DNA from: Porticoccaceae bacterium
Lineage (GTDB): Bacteria; Pseudomonadota; Gammaproteobacteria; Pseudomonadales; Porticoccaceae
NCBI GenBank assembly: GCA_012960115.1
Contig: DUBX01000004.1
Location: 1-40,953 of the forward strand
DNA: 40,953 nucleotides
Direction: 5' to 3'
In this document: positions 1-8,115 of the stretch, piece by piece
How positions within the stretch are numbered: the first letter of the stretch is position 1
Layout of the letters: every line of letters starts with the position of its first letter
Position numbers and translations under genes: made by a program
Notes under the pieces: generated by a model
The model's input: only the letters and a program-made list of their open reading frames with translations
The model's database searches: none
What the model was told of the DNA's origin: nothing

Positions 1-2
1 CC

Positions 3-974
3 AATATGTGCGATTCTGCGATTGATGGTGACTTTAAAGGGCTTTACTGCCAGGGCGAAGATATTGCCCAGTCTGATCCCAATACGCAGCACGTTGAGGC
101 GGCCCTGAAATCAATTGAATGTTTGGTCGTGCAGGACATTTTCCTTAATGAAACGGCTAAGTTTGCTCATGTGTTTTTACCCGGGGCCTCATTTTTAGAG
201 AAAGACGGCACCTTCACCAATGCTGAGAGACGTATTTCTCGCGTTCGTAAGACAATGCCGCCGCTCAGCGGCAAAGCTGATTGGGAAGGTACGATGGCAC
301 TAGCGAATGCCTTGGGCTGTGATATGCACTATAACCATCCGTCGGAAATTATGGATGAGATCGCCAAACTAACGCCAACATTTAATGGCGTTTCTTATAA
401 GAAACTTGATGAATTGGGTAGTATCCAGTGGCCCTGTAATGACCATACACCGGCCGGTACTCCGGTAATGCATGTCGATGAATTTGTCAGGGGCAAAGGT
501 TTTTTTGCGATTACTGAATATGTGGCCTCTGAGGAGCGCGCCAACCGTAAGTTCCCATTGTTACTGACGACAGGTCGCATATTATCACAATACAATGTGG
601 GCGCTCAGTCTAGGCGGACTAGCAACAGTGAATGGCACGCCGAAGATATTCTAGAAATTCATCCTCATGAAGCTGAAGAACGAGGCATTAATCACGGTGA
701 CTGGGTTGGCATTCAAAGCAGAGTAGGGCAAACGGTGCTGCATGCTGACGTGACGAGCCGAGTAAAGCCTGGTGTGGTTTACACGACCTTCCATCACCCA
801 GTATCAGGCGCCAACGTTATAACGACTGACAACAGCGACTGGGCGACTAATTGTCCTGAATATAAGGTCACAGCAGTGGAGATTAGCAAAGTAACTGCGC
901 CTTCAAATTGGCAAGCCAGACAAAAAGCCTTTGATACTGAACAGTTGCAGTTGTTAGCGAAAGCCAGACACTAA
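3..974 (+). CDS. fdsA: NAD-dependent formate dehydrogenase, alpha subunit (C-terminal part, cut by window start)
   Basis: The reading frame is open at the left edge, and 323 C-terminal residues are visible. They match the molybdopterin-binding part of the cytoplasmic FdsA/FdhF-type formate dehydrogenase: 'VFLPGASFLEKDGTFTNAERR' style residues near 55-75, 'LLTTGRILSQYN' near 187-198, and the C-terminal dinucleotide-binding domain with 'TTFHHP' and a terminal 'NCPEYKVTAVEI'. Family role: oxidation of formate to CO2 at a bis-MGD molybdenum centre, with electrons passed through FeS and FMN subunits to NAD+. The active-site Cys/Sec and the FeS domains lie outside the window. The stop overlaps the next start by one base (TAATG), and the downstream genes fdhD and fdsD fit an fdsGBACD-type operon. 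The subfamily assignment rests largely on fdsD. Confidence 0.93.
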   Translation, partial: NMCDSAIDGDFKGLYCQGEDIAQSDPNTQHVEAALKSIECLVVQDIFLNETAKFAHVFLPGASFLEKDGTFTNAERRISRVRKTMPPLSGKADWEGTMALANALGCDMHYNHPSEIMDEIAKLTPTFNGVSYKKLDELGSIQWPCNDHTPAGTPVMHVDEFVRGKGFFAITEYVASEERANRKFPLLLTTGRILSQYNVGAQSRRTSNSEWHAEDILEIHPHEAEERGINHGDWVGIQSRVGQTVLHADVTSRVKPGVVYTTFHHPVSGANVITTDNSDWATNCPEYKVTAVEISKVTAPSNWQARQKAFDTEQLQLLAKARH

Positions 975-1786
975 TGAATAAGACAATCCATCGTGCTAGT
1001 CGTGTCAAAAGGCATATATGGCTGGATGGTGAACTGGTAACAGCCGATGATCAGGTGGCGACTGAGACGCCAGTAGCAATGGTTTATAACGGCATCTCGC
1101 ATGTGGTCATGATGTCAACGCCGTGTGACCTTGAGGACTTTGTAACAGGCTTTAGTTTGAGCGAGGGCATTATTACCGGCACCAAACAGCTACTGGATGT
1201 TGAAGAAATTACAACAGATAAGGGTATTGAGTTACATGCCACTATAACGGCTGAGGCCTTTGTGGGATTAAAAGAAAGGCGAAGAAATTTGGTCGGTAGG
1301 ACAGGCTGTGGTCTCTGCGGTGCAGAATCATTAGACCAGGCCATACCAACGCCAAAGACCGTTAATAGTTTATTACAACTAAGTCACAAGGCGTTACAGA
1401 GGGCTGTTGTCGCTCTGGCTGACTGGCAGGAACTTCAGAAAGAAACCGGTGCTGTGCACGGTGCAGCTTGGTGTGACACCCAAGGTAATATACTGGCTGT
1501 CCGTGAGGATGTTGGACGCCACAATGCGTTGGACAAACTGATTGGTACCATGGCGCGAAATCATTTCACTAGTGACGGTTTTGTACTAGTAACGAGTCGA
1601 GCAAGTTATGAAATGGTGTCTAAAGCGGCTAGCGCTAATATCTGTTTGTTGGCAGCAGTTTCAGCGCCGACATCTCTTGCTATTAATTTGGCTAAAGAGT
1701 GCGGTCTTAGCTTGGTAGGCTTTTCGCGACAGGGGCGACATGTTATTTATTCAAACGAACAAAGATTAGTAGGCGAAACATCATGA
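974..1786 (+). CDS. fdhD: Formate dehydrogenase accessory sulfurtransferase FdhD (FdsC)
   Basis: This 270-residue protein has the full FdhD family length. The hallmark Cys pair lies in 'GRTGCGLCG' (C112 and C115), followed by the conserved 'VREDVGRHNALDKLIG' and 'SRASYEMVSKAA' blocks. FdhD binds bis-MGD and relays sulfur from IscS-type desulfurases to the molybdenum centre of formate dehydrogenase, giving the terminal sulfido ligand without which the enzyme is inactive. It acts in the cytoplasm. The gene starts inside the fdsA stop codon and its end overlaps fdsD by four bases (ATGA), so all three are translationally coupled. Family assignment is secure. Confidence 0.97.
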   Translation: MNKTIHRASRVKRHIWLDGELVTADDQVATETPVAMVYNGISHVVMMSTPCDLEDFVTGFSLSEGIITGTKQLLDVEEITTDKGIELHATITAEAFVGLKERRRNLVGRTGCGLCGAESLDQAIPTPKTVNSLLQLSHKALQRAVVALADWQELQKETGAVHGAAWCDTQGNILAVREDVGRHNALDKLIGTMARNHFTSDGFVLVTSRASYEMVSKAASANICLLAAVSAPTSLAINLAKECGLSLVGFSRQGRHVIYSNEQRLVGETS

Positions 1787-2019
1787 GAGCATCAAAAATC
1801 GATCGGTTAGTCAAAATGGTCAATCAAATTTCTCTTAATATGAGTTCAAATGGGCCTGCCGATGAAGTTGCAATGCAGGTCGCAGAGCACCTCGAAAAGT
1901 TTTGGTCGCCTCCGATGAAAGATTTGGTCAGTGATTATGCTGATGATGAGACTGTTGGGTTCGCCTCAATTTCTCATAAGGCCATTATTCAACTTGCAGT
2001 AATGCAAAAAGCAAAATAA
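1783..2019 (+). CDS. fdsD: NAD-dependent formate dehydrogenase delta subunit
   Basis: This 78-residue acidic protein has the FdsD pattern: an N-terminal 'RLVKMVNQIS' helix, a central 'VAEHLEKFWSPPMK' motif and a short C-terminal helix. FdsD is a small subunit or maturation partner of soluble NAD-linked formate dehydrogenases, and its exact role is poorly known. The ATG overlaps the fdhD stop by four bases. Its presence directly after fdsA-fdhD supports the soluble Fds type rather than membrane-bound FdnGHI. It is the last gene of the operon; the next gene is convergent. Confidence 0.9.
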   Translation: MRASKIDRLVKMVNQISLNMSSNGPADEVAMQVAEHLEKFWSPPMKDLVSDYADDETVGFASISHKAIIQLAVMQKAK

Positions 2020-2062
2020 TACGATTATCCGGGTAGTAACGTCACCCCCTCAATATGCCGAT

Positions 2063-3556
2063 TTACTGGCTAAATTGACTGTCAACAAGTGAGGGTTTTA
2101 TTGTTATCGACTGTTGAAATGTCTTCGCGTATTGGTCAACGTCCTCGGCGATGGCAGGTTTTTTTTCAGAGATATCAGTCGTTTCACCTATATCATTCTT
2201 TAAGTCGATTAGCATCGGTGGATTATGGTCTTTCCGTTTAGGCGGCATGCCATAGCTGCCCTGGGTGACATAATGTATTTTGTGCCTATTTACGCGAAAC
2301 GCGCGTAATTCTGAGCCAGAGTAGAAGGGTACAAACGTTCGTGGACTCGATTCTTCACGCGTTAGTGTGGCGCTAAGGTCAAAGCTATCCAGCGCAGTTT
2401 TGGATGCCTTAAATCCCGCCAGTTGAGAGAAGGTTGCATACAGATCTGTTTGCATGCCAAGACCCTCAATGACTCCGTGTTGAATACCAGGCCCACTAAA
2501 GAGTGTCATGACACGCATTCCACCCTCAAAGGTTGTTGATTTACCATTTTTTAGAGGCTTAGCTGACCCTGCATGGCTCCCGTACAGCAGCCAGGGGCCG
2601 TTATCGCTGGTAAAAACGAGGTAAGTGTTTTGTACAATATTTAGCTTATCTATCGCTGCCATTATTTGGCCAACGCTCCAGTCAATCTCTTCAATGACAT
2701 CACCATAGAGCCCTCTCTCGCTTTTGTTCGCGAACGCGGAAGACCTAAATAATGGCACATGCGGCATGCTGTGCGAGAGCATTAGAAAAAACGGTTTGTC
2801 TTTAGAAGAGGCTTCCACCATAAAACGAACAGACTCTTCGGTATAGCGCCTAGTGATCAAGTTTTGATTAGCTGGTTTTTCAAGAATGCGATCTGTAAAT
2901 GTTCCATCAAGATTGGTTCTGCTAGAAATAAGTGGAACCTGCCAATCAGCAATATCGGGTTCGAATATATTTTCTCGTATTTTGGGTACTATTTTTTGAT
3001 ATTTAGCAGCTACCTGCTCCGATGGGGTGAAAATATTTTTTGAGGTTATACCCTCAATTTCCCAGTCCATATCATTGGAATAGGGGATCCCTAGCCATTC
3101 GTCAAAGCCATGTCTTGTTGGGTAATAGGTTTTAGCATCCCCTAAATGCCATTTTCCGAACATTCCTGTAGCGTAGCGATTATCTTGAAATACTTCAGCG
3201 ATGGTTTTTTCACTATGGGGTATGCCCGATTTGCTGCCGGGAAAGAACACTGAAATATTGTCCCCATACAAGCCCGTTCGGACTGGCAATTTTCCTGTTA
3301 ATAAAGCGCCTCGGCTAGGTGTGCAGACGGACGCAGCAGCGTAAAAGTTAGTCCATACCTGACCGTTTTCTGCCAGCGAATCGATTGCTGGGGTGTCTAT
3401 CAAGGGGTCGCCGAAAGGACCCGCGTCGGCATAGCCCATATCATCGGTATAGATGACAATAAAGTTTGGTTGGTTGGCGCTATTTATTACTTGTCCGGCC
3501 TGGACTAAACAGGTGATCGTAAGTAGCAAAATAGATGTTATTTGCTTGCAAAGCAT
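2063..3556 (-). CDS. Exported type I sulfatase (arylsulfatase A-like)
   Basis: A 497-residue protein with a cleavable signal peptide (about residues 1-20, hydrophobic 'ILLLTITCLVQA'). The metal-binding 'YTDDMGYAD' block (D38, D39) and the sulfatase signature C78-T-P-S-R82 with downstream 'LLTGKLPVRTGLYG' are intact. C78 is the residue normally oxidised to formylglycine by a formylglycine-generating enzyme, which is not encoded in this window. Later blocks 'GKWHLG', 'SHSMPHVPL' and 'FTSDNGPWL' agree with the alkaline-phosphatase-like fold. Expected role: hydrolysis of sulfate esters, for example on algal polysaccharides or aryl sulfates, in the periplasm. The substrate cannot be read from sequence. 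It is a lone gene convergent with fdsD and divergent from moaC, with no polysaccharide-utilisation neighbours. Confidence 0.92.
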   Translation of the reverse strand: MLCKQITSILLLTITCLVQAGQVINSANQPNFIVIYTDDMGYADAGPFGDPLIDTPAIDSLAENGQVWTNFYAAASVCTPSRGALLTGKLPVRTGLYGDNISVFFPGSKSGIPHSEKTIAEVFQDNRYATGMFGKWHLGDAKTYYPTRHGFDEWLGIPYSNDMDWEIEGITSKNIFTPSEQVAAKYQKIVPKIRENIFEPDIADWQVPLISSRTNLDGTFTDRILEKPANQNLITRRYTEESVRFMVEASSKDKPFFLMLSHSMPHVPLFRSSAFANKSERGLYGDVIEEIDWSVGQIMAAIDKLNIVQNTYLVFTSDNGPWLLYGSHAGSAKPLKNGKSTTFEGGMRVMTLFSGPGIQHGVIEGLGMQTDLYATFSQLAGFKASKTALDSFDLSATLTREESSPRTFVPFYSGSELRAFRVNRHKIHYVTQGSYGMPPKRKDHNPPMLIDLKNDIGETTDISEKKPAIAEDVDQYAKTFQQSITIKPSLVDSQFSQ

Positions 3557-3742
3557 GCCTGTATAACCTTTTAATGATGGGAGATGCAGCGTTAATGTTC
3601 AGAATCTTATCACCCAGTGAATAGCTGCGCTAGATGAAAACATGGATGAGGGTTTAATTCATATGCCATTCAGTGAATTTTTGCGATAATAGCCCCCTGA
3701 CCAAAACGCTAACGTTTAATTTTTGATTTAAGGGTACTAATA
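3557..3742. promoter_or_regulatory. Divergent intergenic region, sulfatase / moaC
   Basis: The 186 bases between two divergent genes must hold both promoters. On the plus strand a 'GATAAT' -10-like hexamer occurs within 'TTGCGATAATAG' near 3684-3695, but I see no convincing -35 at the right distance. AAGGG at 3730-3734, eight bases before the moaC ATG, is a good ribosome binding site. No recognisable molybdenum-cofactor riboswitch could be identified by eye. Confidence 0.4.
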
Positions 3743-4237
3743 ATGACCAAAATGACCCACCTAAATAGCCTTGGCGAAGCACATATGGTTGATATATCGA
3801 GTAAGGAAGATACTGCACGCAGTGCCTTGGCTGAGGCGCAAGTAGAGCTCACTGATGCTATTGCCACCGCGGTACAAGACGATCGTTTACCAAAAGGTGA
3901 TTTGTTCGCCACCGCCAGAATAGCCGGCATTCAAGCGGCCAAAAAGTGCAGTGACTTAATTCCGTTGTGCCATCCTTTGCCGTTGTCCAACATCACGATT
4001 GATATTAATTTAGAGGGCAATGTCATGTGGGTTAGAGCCCTTTGTAAAACCACAGGAAAGACAGGGGTGGAAATGGAAGCCTTAACGGCCGCCTCTGTTG
4101 CGGCGCTGACTATTTATGATATGTGTAAGGGAATTGATAAAGGAATGATCATCCGAGAGACTCGCTTACTCGAGAAATCTGGCGGCAAGTCTGGGCTTTG
4201 GCTCAGTGCAGATCGGCAGGGAGTCAGCGATGATTAA
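3743..4237 (+). CDS. moaC: Cyclic pyranopterin monophosphate synthase MoaC
   Basis: The 164-residue product matches MoaC over its full length: '[11 protein letters not shown]' near the N-terminus, the active-site 'LCHPLP' at 75-80, 'KTGVEMEAL' at 106-114 and '[11 protein letters not shown]' at 125-135 with the catalytic Asp/Lys, ending in a 'GGKSG' tail. Together with MoaA it converts GTP to cyclic pyranopterin monophosphate, the first step of molybdenum cofactor synthesis. It starts a tight moaC-moaD-moaE-mobA run. The ATG has AAGGG eight bases upstream. The last eight bases are shared with moaD, implying translational coupling. Confidence 0.98.
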   Translation: MTKMTHLNSLGEAHMVDISSKEDTARSALAEAQVELTDAIATAVQDDRLPKGDLFATARIAGIQAAKKCSDLIPLCHPLPLSNITIDINLEGNVMWVRALCKTTGKTGVEMEALTAASVAALTIYDMCKGIDKGMIIRETRLLEKSGGKSGLWLSADRQGVSDD

Positions 4238-4481
4238 TTTATTCTTCTTCGGTTGCTTAGGAGACCTAGCCAAAGATGCGCCGACCTGTATCGCTAACCT
4301 AGAGCCTGATGCGACACCGCAGGGAATTAGACAGATGATGAAGGCCGATCACCCAGAGTTATTTAAAGCCTTGTCAGAACCTCAGGTTCTCGTGTCTGTG
4401 AACAAAATGATTGTGAAGTGGGATCAGCCGCTGTTTGAAGGTGATGAACTCGCATTCTTGCCTCCGGTCACTGGGGGTTAG
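4230..4481 (+). CDS. moaD: Molybdopterin synthase small subunit MoaD
   Basis: This ubiquitin-like sulfur carrier has 83 residues and ends in the diagnostic 'PPVTGG', whose terminal Gly is adenylated by MoeB and converted to a thiocarboxylate. The start at 4230 is preferred over an in-frame upstream codon because AGGGAG lies at 4218-4223, six bases before it, and the resulting length is the family norm. It overlaps moaC by eight bases (ATGATTAA). It donates sulfur in the MoaD-MoaE heterotetramer that turns cPMP into molybdopterin. Confidence 0.95.
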   Translation: MINLFFFGCLGDLAKDAPTCIANLEPDATPQGIRQMMKADHPELFKALSEPQVLVSVNKMIVKWDQPLFEGDELAFLPPVTGG

Positions 4482-4486
4482 GGGTA

Positions 4487-4978
4487 GTGAAAGACTTAGT
4501 CTGTGTGCAAGCTGATGATTTTAGCTTGGCTGATGAGTATCAGAGATTACGTGACATCAACGCGCGAGTGGGGGCAGTCGTAACTTTTTGCGGATTAGTT
4601 CGAGATTTCGAGTCAAGTGCAGGAGAGCCCGAATCTAAGAAACCAGTCAACTATCTTACCCTTCAGCATTATCCTGGAATGACAGAAACCTTACTCGACG
4701 ATATCGTAATGCAGGCGAAAGCCCGCTGGGAGTTAGTCGCAGTGACTGTGATTCATCGAATTGGCACCTTGGCGCCTAATGATCAGATCGTCTTTGTAGG
4801 GGTAGCTAGTGAACACCGAAAAGAAGCCTTTGATGCCGCTCAGTTTTTGATGGACTATCTGAAAACTAAGGCGACTTTCTGGAAAAAGCTAACAGCTGAG
4901 GGCGGAGAGCAATGGTTAGATGCTAAGTCGTCTGATAGCGATGCCGCGGCAAAGTGGGGGGAGGACAGTCATGATTAA
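4487..4978 (+). CDS. moaE: Molybdopterin synthase catalytic subunit MoaE
   Basis: The 163-residue product begins at GTG, five bases after the moaD stop, with the purine-rich GGGG just ahead overlapping the moaD end. MoaE motifs are present: 'HYPGMTE', 'VTVIHRIGTL', 'EHRKEAFDAAQFLMDYLK' and the catalytic-lysine segment 'KTKATFWKK'. MoaE joins two MoaD subunits and inserts the dithiolene sulfurs into cPMP. The last eight bases overlap the mobA start in the same ATGATTAA configuration seen at moaC/moaD. Confidence 0.96.
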   Translation: MKDLVCVQADDFSLADEYQRLRDINARVGAVVTFCGLVRDFESSAGEPESKKPVNYLTLQHYPGMTETLLDDIVMQAKARWELVAVTVIHRIGTLAPNDQIVFVGVASEHRKEAFDAAQFLMDYLKTKATFWKKLTAEGGEQWLDAKSSDSDAAAKWGEDSHD

Positions 4979-5567
4979 TGTTGATGCCGTGATTCTCGCG
5001 GCGGGTCAATCTAGCCGGATGAGGGTTGCAAGCAAAGCTCTGTTGCCCTTGAAGGGTTTGTCTTTATTAGATCATGTGATCAAGCGATTAGCACCACAGG
5101 TTGACTCTTTGGTCGTTAGTGGTGATCAAACGTTATTGGGTTATCTTGAGTATCCGGTGGTAGAGGATCTCACCGCTAAATTCTCAGGTCCGCTGGCCGG
5201 GCTATACAGTGCTTTAATCTGTTCAGATTTGTCAGGCGCCGAGTATCTCATGGTTGTTCCCTGTGATGGCCCTTTGGTTCCTGAATCCTTGGTTGCGCGG
5301 TTATATCGAGAGATCAGGCTGGCTGATTCTGATGTGGCTTGTGCCCGCTATGAGGGCGTTATTCAGGGTACGTTCTCTTTGTGGCATAAACGGCAAACAG
5401 GCACGATTAAAAATACGTTATTAGTAGATAAGTGTGGTGGTTTTAAACCGCTGCTTGATAAGATGGACGCTGTTTATGTCGATTGGGCAAAGGCATCTGT
5501 TAATCCATTTTTTAATATTAATACACCTGACGATCTTAAGCAGGCTGAGAAGTTACTAGACCTTTAG
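4971..5567 (+). CDS. mobA: Molybdenum cofactor guanylyltransferase MobA
   Basis: A 198-residue nucleotidyltransferase with the 'ILAAGQSSRM' P-loop-like start, 'SKALLPLKG', 'SGPLAGLYSAL', metal-binding 'VPCDGPLVP' and a C-terminal 'FFNINTPDDL'. These fit MobA, which attaches GMP to Mo-molybdopterin to give MGD, as formate dehydrogenase requires. MocA (CTP-using, for xanthine dehydrogenase-type enzymes) is the alternative: the 'AAG' start resembles it, but the GPLAGL and NINTPDDL blocks are MobA-like. The start at 4971 was chosen because it gives the canonical N-terminus and couples to moaE. The stop lies in the loop of a small hairpin. Confidence 0.85.
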   Translation: MINVDAVILAAGQSSRMRVASKALLPLKGLSLLDHVIKRLAPQVDSLVVSGDQTLLGYLEYPVVEDLTAKFSGPLAGLYSALICSDLSGAEYLMVVPCDGPLVPESLVARLYREIRLADSDVACARYEGVIQGTFSLWHKRQTGTIKNTLLVDKCGGFKPLLDKMDAVYVDWAKASVNPFFNINTPDDLKQAEKLLDL

Positions 5568-5577
5568 GTCTCTTTTT
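5558..5577 (+). terminator. Short intrinsic terminator overlapping the mobA stop
   Basis: AGACC (5558-5562) pairs with GGTCT (5567-5571) around a TTTA loop and is followed by C and five Ts. The mobA stop codon TAG (5565-5567) spans the loop end and the first stem base. A five-pair stem is weak, so termination may be partial. Confidence 0.45.
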
Positions 5578-5601
5578 ATAACGAATACATAACCTATGCT
5601 T

Positions 5602-5668
5602 GGGGGCTGGCAGGGTATTTTTAGACCGAAATACCTGCGCTGGGATTAGTTTTTAGAAAGTAGCCCCC
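5602..5668 (+). promoter_or_regulatory. Candidate structured leader RNA upstream of xdhC
   Basis: GGGGGCT (5602-5608) is complementary to AGCCCCC (5662-5668), closing a domain of about 67 bases. Inside it GCAGGGTATTT (5610-5620) pairs with AAATACCTGC (5629-5638), leaving one bulged G and an eight-base loop. The nested pairing, with no U-tract after it, looks like a cis-regulatory leader rather than a terminator. Placement inside a molybdenum cofactor cluster makes a Moco- or metal-sensing element conceivable, but I could not match it to the published Moco riboswitch consensus. Confidence 0.4.
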
Positions 5669-5702
5669 CGTTTAGCGGTATAGGTAGAGAGATTTTGACC
5701 TT

Positions 5703-6806
5703 ATGGCAAATAAACATTCACATTACGCCCTTTTAGGGCATTACTTGTCTGATACATCTGATTGTGAATGGGCCTTGGCTACGGTGGTGAATAAAGAGGG
5801 TTCGAGTTACCGCTCGCCGGGGTCGATCATGATGGTGAACTCTTTGGGCCAGTCCTTTGGTCTTGTTAGCGGTGGATGCTTGGAAGCGGACATTGTTAGG
5901 CGAGTAAAAAAGGTTTTCTATAACGGCAACGCGATTTATGCCGAATACGATTTACGTGAAGAGGATTCTTTTGCTGCAGAGCTTGGAATTGGCTGCAAAG
6001 GCAAAATCGGGGTGCTGATCCAGAGATTGACCGAAAAGCACCGAGTGGTGCTGGATATTTTGTACACTACTCTAAAGACTGGTGGGTCCTGTTACCTAGT
6101 CCAAGAATTTGAAGCTCCCATCACATCCACTGGCCTAAACGAAATCTCCTTGTTAGACAGCCATGGTAAACAATTGGCCTCAACGGCTGTTCAAGGCAAA
6201 GACCAAGCTGGGATGATTAAGGGTGCTGAACACACAGATCAGCATCAGACGTTTTACTTAGGTGACTCTAGATATTCCCTCTCAAGAATTGACGCAGCTT
6301 TCAACTTTTGGATCTTTGGTGGTGGCGCTGATGCAGAACCCCTAGCCTCTATGGCTTCACAGCTAGGGTGGCGAGTGACAGTAGTGGACCATAGAACGGC
6401 TTACGCAAGAGCGAATGCTTTCAAATCGGCGGAAACTATTGTCAAGGCTAGGCCTGAGGCGTTGGATTATGCCGAAGGACGACCGCCTATAGATGGAGCA
6501 ATGTTAATGACCCACAATTTAAAGCTAGACGCGCAGTGGTTAGCTTTTTTACATGAGCATTCCAACCCAATTTATGTCGGCCTTTTAGGTCCTGTTGAGC
6601 GGCGAGAGAGAGTGCTGGAGTTATGCGATGTGACAGACTTAGATTGGCTCGATGAGCGCGTAAATGGCCCTGTAGGTCTTGATCTGGGAGGAGAATTGCC
6701 AGAGTCCATAGCATTGTCGATTCTCGCTCAGTGCCATGCAGTTTTGTTTGACGCCAGTGGCGAAGTATTGAATAAAAGAAGCTATATTCGAGTAAACAAT
6801 AGCTGA
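5703..6806 (+). CDS. xdhC: XdhC/CoxI family molybdoenzyme maturation protein
   Basis: This 367-residue protein carries the XdhC N-terminal domain ('SSYRSPGSIM', 'SGGCLEADI' at 56-64, 'GIGCKGKI' at 95-102) and a C-terminal Rossmann domain beginning with 'FWIFGGGADAEPL' near 202-214, then 'VGLLGPVERRE' and 'LGGELPESIALSI'. Family role: XdhC binds molybdenum cofactor, aids its sulfuration and delivers it to xanthine-oxidase-family hydroxylases, as CoxI-type proteins do for CO dehydrogenase-like enzymes. No such hydroxylase is in the window, so its client is elsewhere or it serves the formate dehydrogenase. It sits between the moaC-mobA run and moeB. Confidence 0.9.
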   Translation: MANKHSHYALLGHYLSDTSDCEWALATVVNKEGSSYRSPGSIMMVNSLGQSFGLVSGGCLEADIVRRVKKVFYNGNAIYAEYDLREEDSFAAELGIGCKGKIGVLIQRLTEKHRVVLDILYTTLKTGGSCYLVQEFEAPITSTGLNEISLLDSHGKQLASTAVQGKDQAGMIKGAEHTDQHQTFYLGDSRYSLSRIDAAFNFWIFGGGADAEPLASMASQLGWRVTVVDHRTAYARANAFKSAETIVKARPEALDYAEGRPPIDGAMLMTHNLKLDAQWLAFLHEHSNPIYVGLLGPVERRERVLELCDVTDLDWLDERVNGPVGLDLGGELPESIALSILAQCHAVLFDASGEVLNKRSYIRVNNS

Positions 6807-6830
6807 TTAGTGATTGAGTGAGTAGTTTAT

Positions 6831-7580
6831 ATGCCCTTAAATGACGATGATTTTATGCGCTACAGCCGGCATCTTTTGATGGATGACATCGGCGAGGTGG
6901 GCCAACAGCGGTTATCAGATGCAAGAGTGCTTATTGTAGGTCTTGGCGGTCTTGGTTGTCCTGTGGCGCTATATTTGGCCGCGGCTGGCGTTGGCCAGAT
7001 AGGACTTTGTGATCCAGATCATGTTGATAAGACGAATCTACAGCGTCAGATCTTGTACCGAACTGATGACTGTGGAAGGCTTAAGGTGGACTGCGCTAAG
7101 GAAGCGCTAGAGGCATTGAATCCGGGGATTGTTGTTAGTGCTTTCCCTCGAGAAATTAGCAGAGAAATATTGGCTGATAGATATGATTTGGTGGTCGACT
7201 GCACTGACAACCTAGAGCCGCGCCAGATAATGAACCGAGCTTGCTACGCACAGGAGATTCCCTTTGTTAGTGCCGCGGCAGTCGTGTGGGAAGGCCAGTT
7301 AGTAGCATTTGACTTCGGTCACTGCAGAAGTCTTTGTTTTGACTGTATTATTGATCATAATTCGGCGGAACCTATGATGAACTGTTCTAATTCAGGGGTT
7401 GTTGGGCCTGTGCTAGGGATTATGGGGAGTATGCAGGCCACCACGGTGATTAGGTTGTTATTAGGCTATTTTGAACAGCACGGGGAAATGACGCGCTATG
7501 ATGGTAAGCGCGGTCAATGGCTGTCAATACACTGTAACCGTAACGTAGACTGTCCAACCTGTGGTTCTACATCTGATTAG
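6831..7580 (+). CDS. moeB: MoaD adenylyltransferase MoeB (ThiF/HesA family)
   Basis: The 249-residue E1-like enzyme has the nucleotide-binding 'VGLGGLG' at 36-42, 'DPDHVDKTNLQRQ' at 61-73 and 'VDCTDN' at 122-127. It has two zinc-binding Cys pairs, C169/C172 ('CFDC') and C241/C244 ('CPTC'). C185 lies in 'MNCSNSGVVGPVLG'. MoeB activates the C-terminal Gly of MoaD as an acyl-adenylate before thiocarboxylation. Length and motifs equal MoeB, with no rhodanese domain. ThiF for thiamine is the main alternative, but the neighbours moaB-moeA-moaA favour MoeB. Confidence 0.92.
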   Translation: MPLNDDDFMRYSRHLLMDDIGEVGQQRLSDARVLIVGLGGLGCPVALYLAAAGVGQIGLCDPDHVDKTNLQRQILYRTDDCGRLKVDCAKEALEALNPGIVVSAFPREISREILADRYDLVVDCTDNLEPRQIMNRACYAQEIPFVSAAAVVWEGQLVAFDFGHCRSLCFDCIIDHNSAEPMMNCSNSGVVGPVLGIMGSMQATTVIRLLLGYFEQHGEMTRYDGKRGQWLSIHCNRNVDCPTCGSTSD

Positions 7581-7590
7581 GAGATTTATT

Positions 7591-8115
7591 ATGAGCGAAG
7601 CAACTGCGTCTACACGACGATTTTTGAAAATAGCGGTACTGACTATCTCTGACACGCGCTGTTTTCAAACCGATAGTTCTGGCTCTTGGTTGCAAAAAGC
7701 TATCGAGAATGACGGGCACGAACTCGTTGACCGGAGAATAGTTGTCGATGATATTTATCAGATGAGGGCTATTGTCTCCAATTGGATCGCGGAGGATGAC
7801 ATAGAGGTGGTGATTACCAGCGGTGGTACTGGCTTCACTGGCCGTGATAGCACACCCGAGGCATTGGCACCCATTTTTGATAAACATATCGAAGGTTTTG
7901 GCGAGCTTTTTCGTCAATTATCTTATGATGAGATAGGAACCTCCACCGTTCAGTCCAGGTGTCTTGCTGGGCTTGCGAACAGGACGGCCATATTCTGCTT
8001 GCCAGGCTCTACTGGTGCCTGCAAGACTGGCTGGAATGGCATTATTAGAGAGCAACTAGACAGTACTTTTGAACCCTGCAATTTCGGTCAGCATGTTGGG
8101 TCTCAGGTCAAGTAA
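7591..8115 (+). CDS. moaB: Molybdenum cofactor biosynthesis protein MoaB (molybdopterin adenylyltransferase type)
   Basis: A 174-residue protein of the MoaB/MogA fold: 'AVLTISDTR' near the N-terminus, 'VITSGGTGFTGRDSTPEA', and 'FCLPGSTGACKTGWNGII'. Proteins of this family adenylate molybdopterin to prepare it for metal insertion by MoeA. No separate mogA is in the cluster, so this gene may do that job. The start at 7591 is supported by AGGAGA at 7579-7584 and by the family N-terminus; the frame extends upstream into moeB but lacks family similarity there. The last base overlaps moeA. Confidence 0.94.
   Translation: MSEATASTRRFLKIAVLTISDTRCFQTDSSGSWLQKAIENDGHELVDRRIVVDDIYQMRAIVSNWIAEDDIEVVITSGGTGFTGRDSTPEALAPIFDKHIEGFGELFRQLSYDEIGTSTVQSRCLAGLANRTAIFCLPGSTGACKTGWNGIIREQLDSTFEPCNFGQHVGSQVK

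Noticed and set aside
974-2019. fdhD sitting between fdsA and fdsD as an unusual insertion
   Set aside because: The fdsGBACD order, with fdsC being fdhD, is the known arrangement for soluble NAD-linked formate dehydrogenases.
5602-5668. Naming the xdhC leader a Moco riboswitch
   Set aside because: Pairing is clear, but I could not match the conserved nucleotides of the published motif, so only a generic structured leader is claimed.
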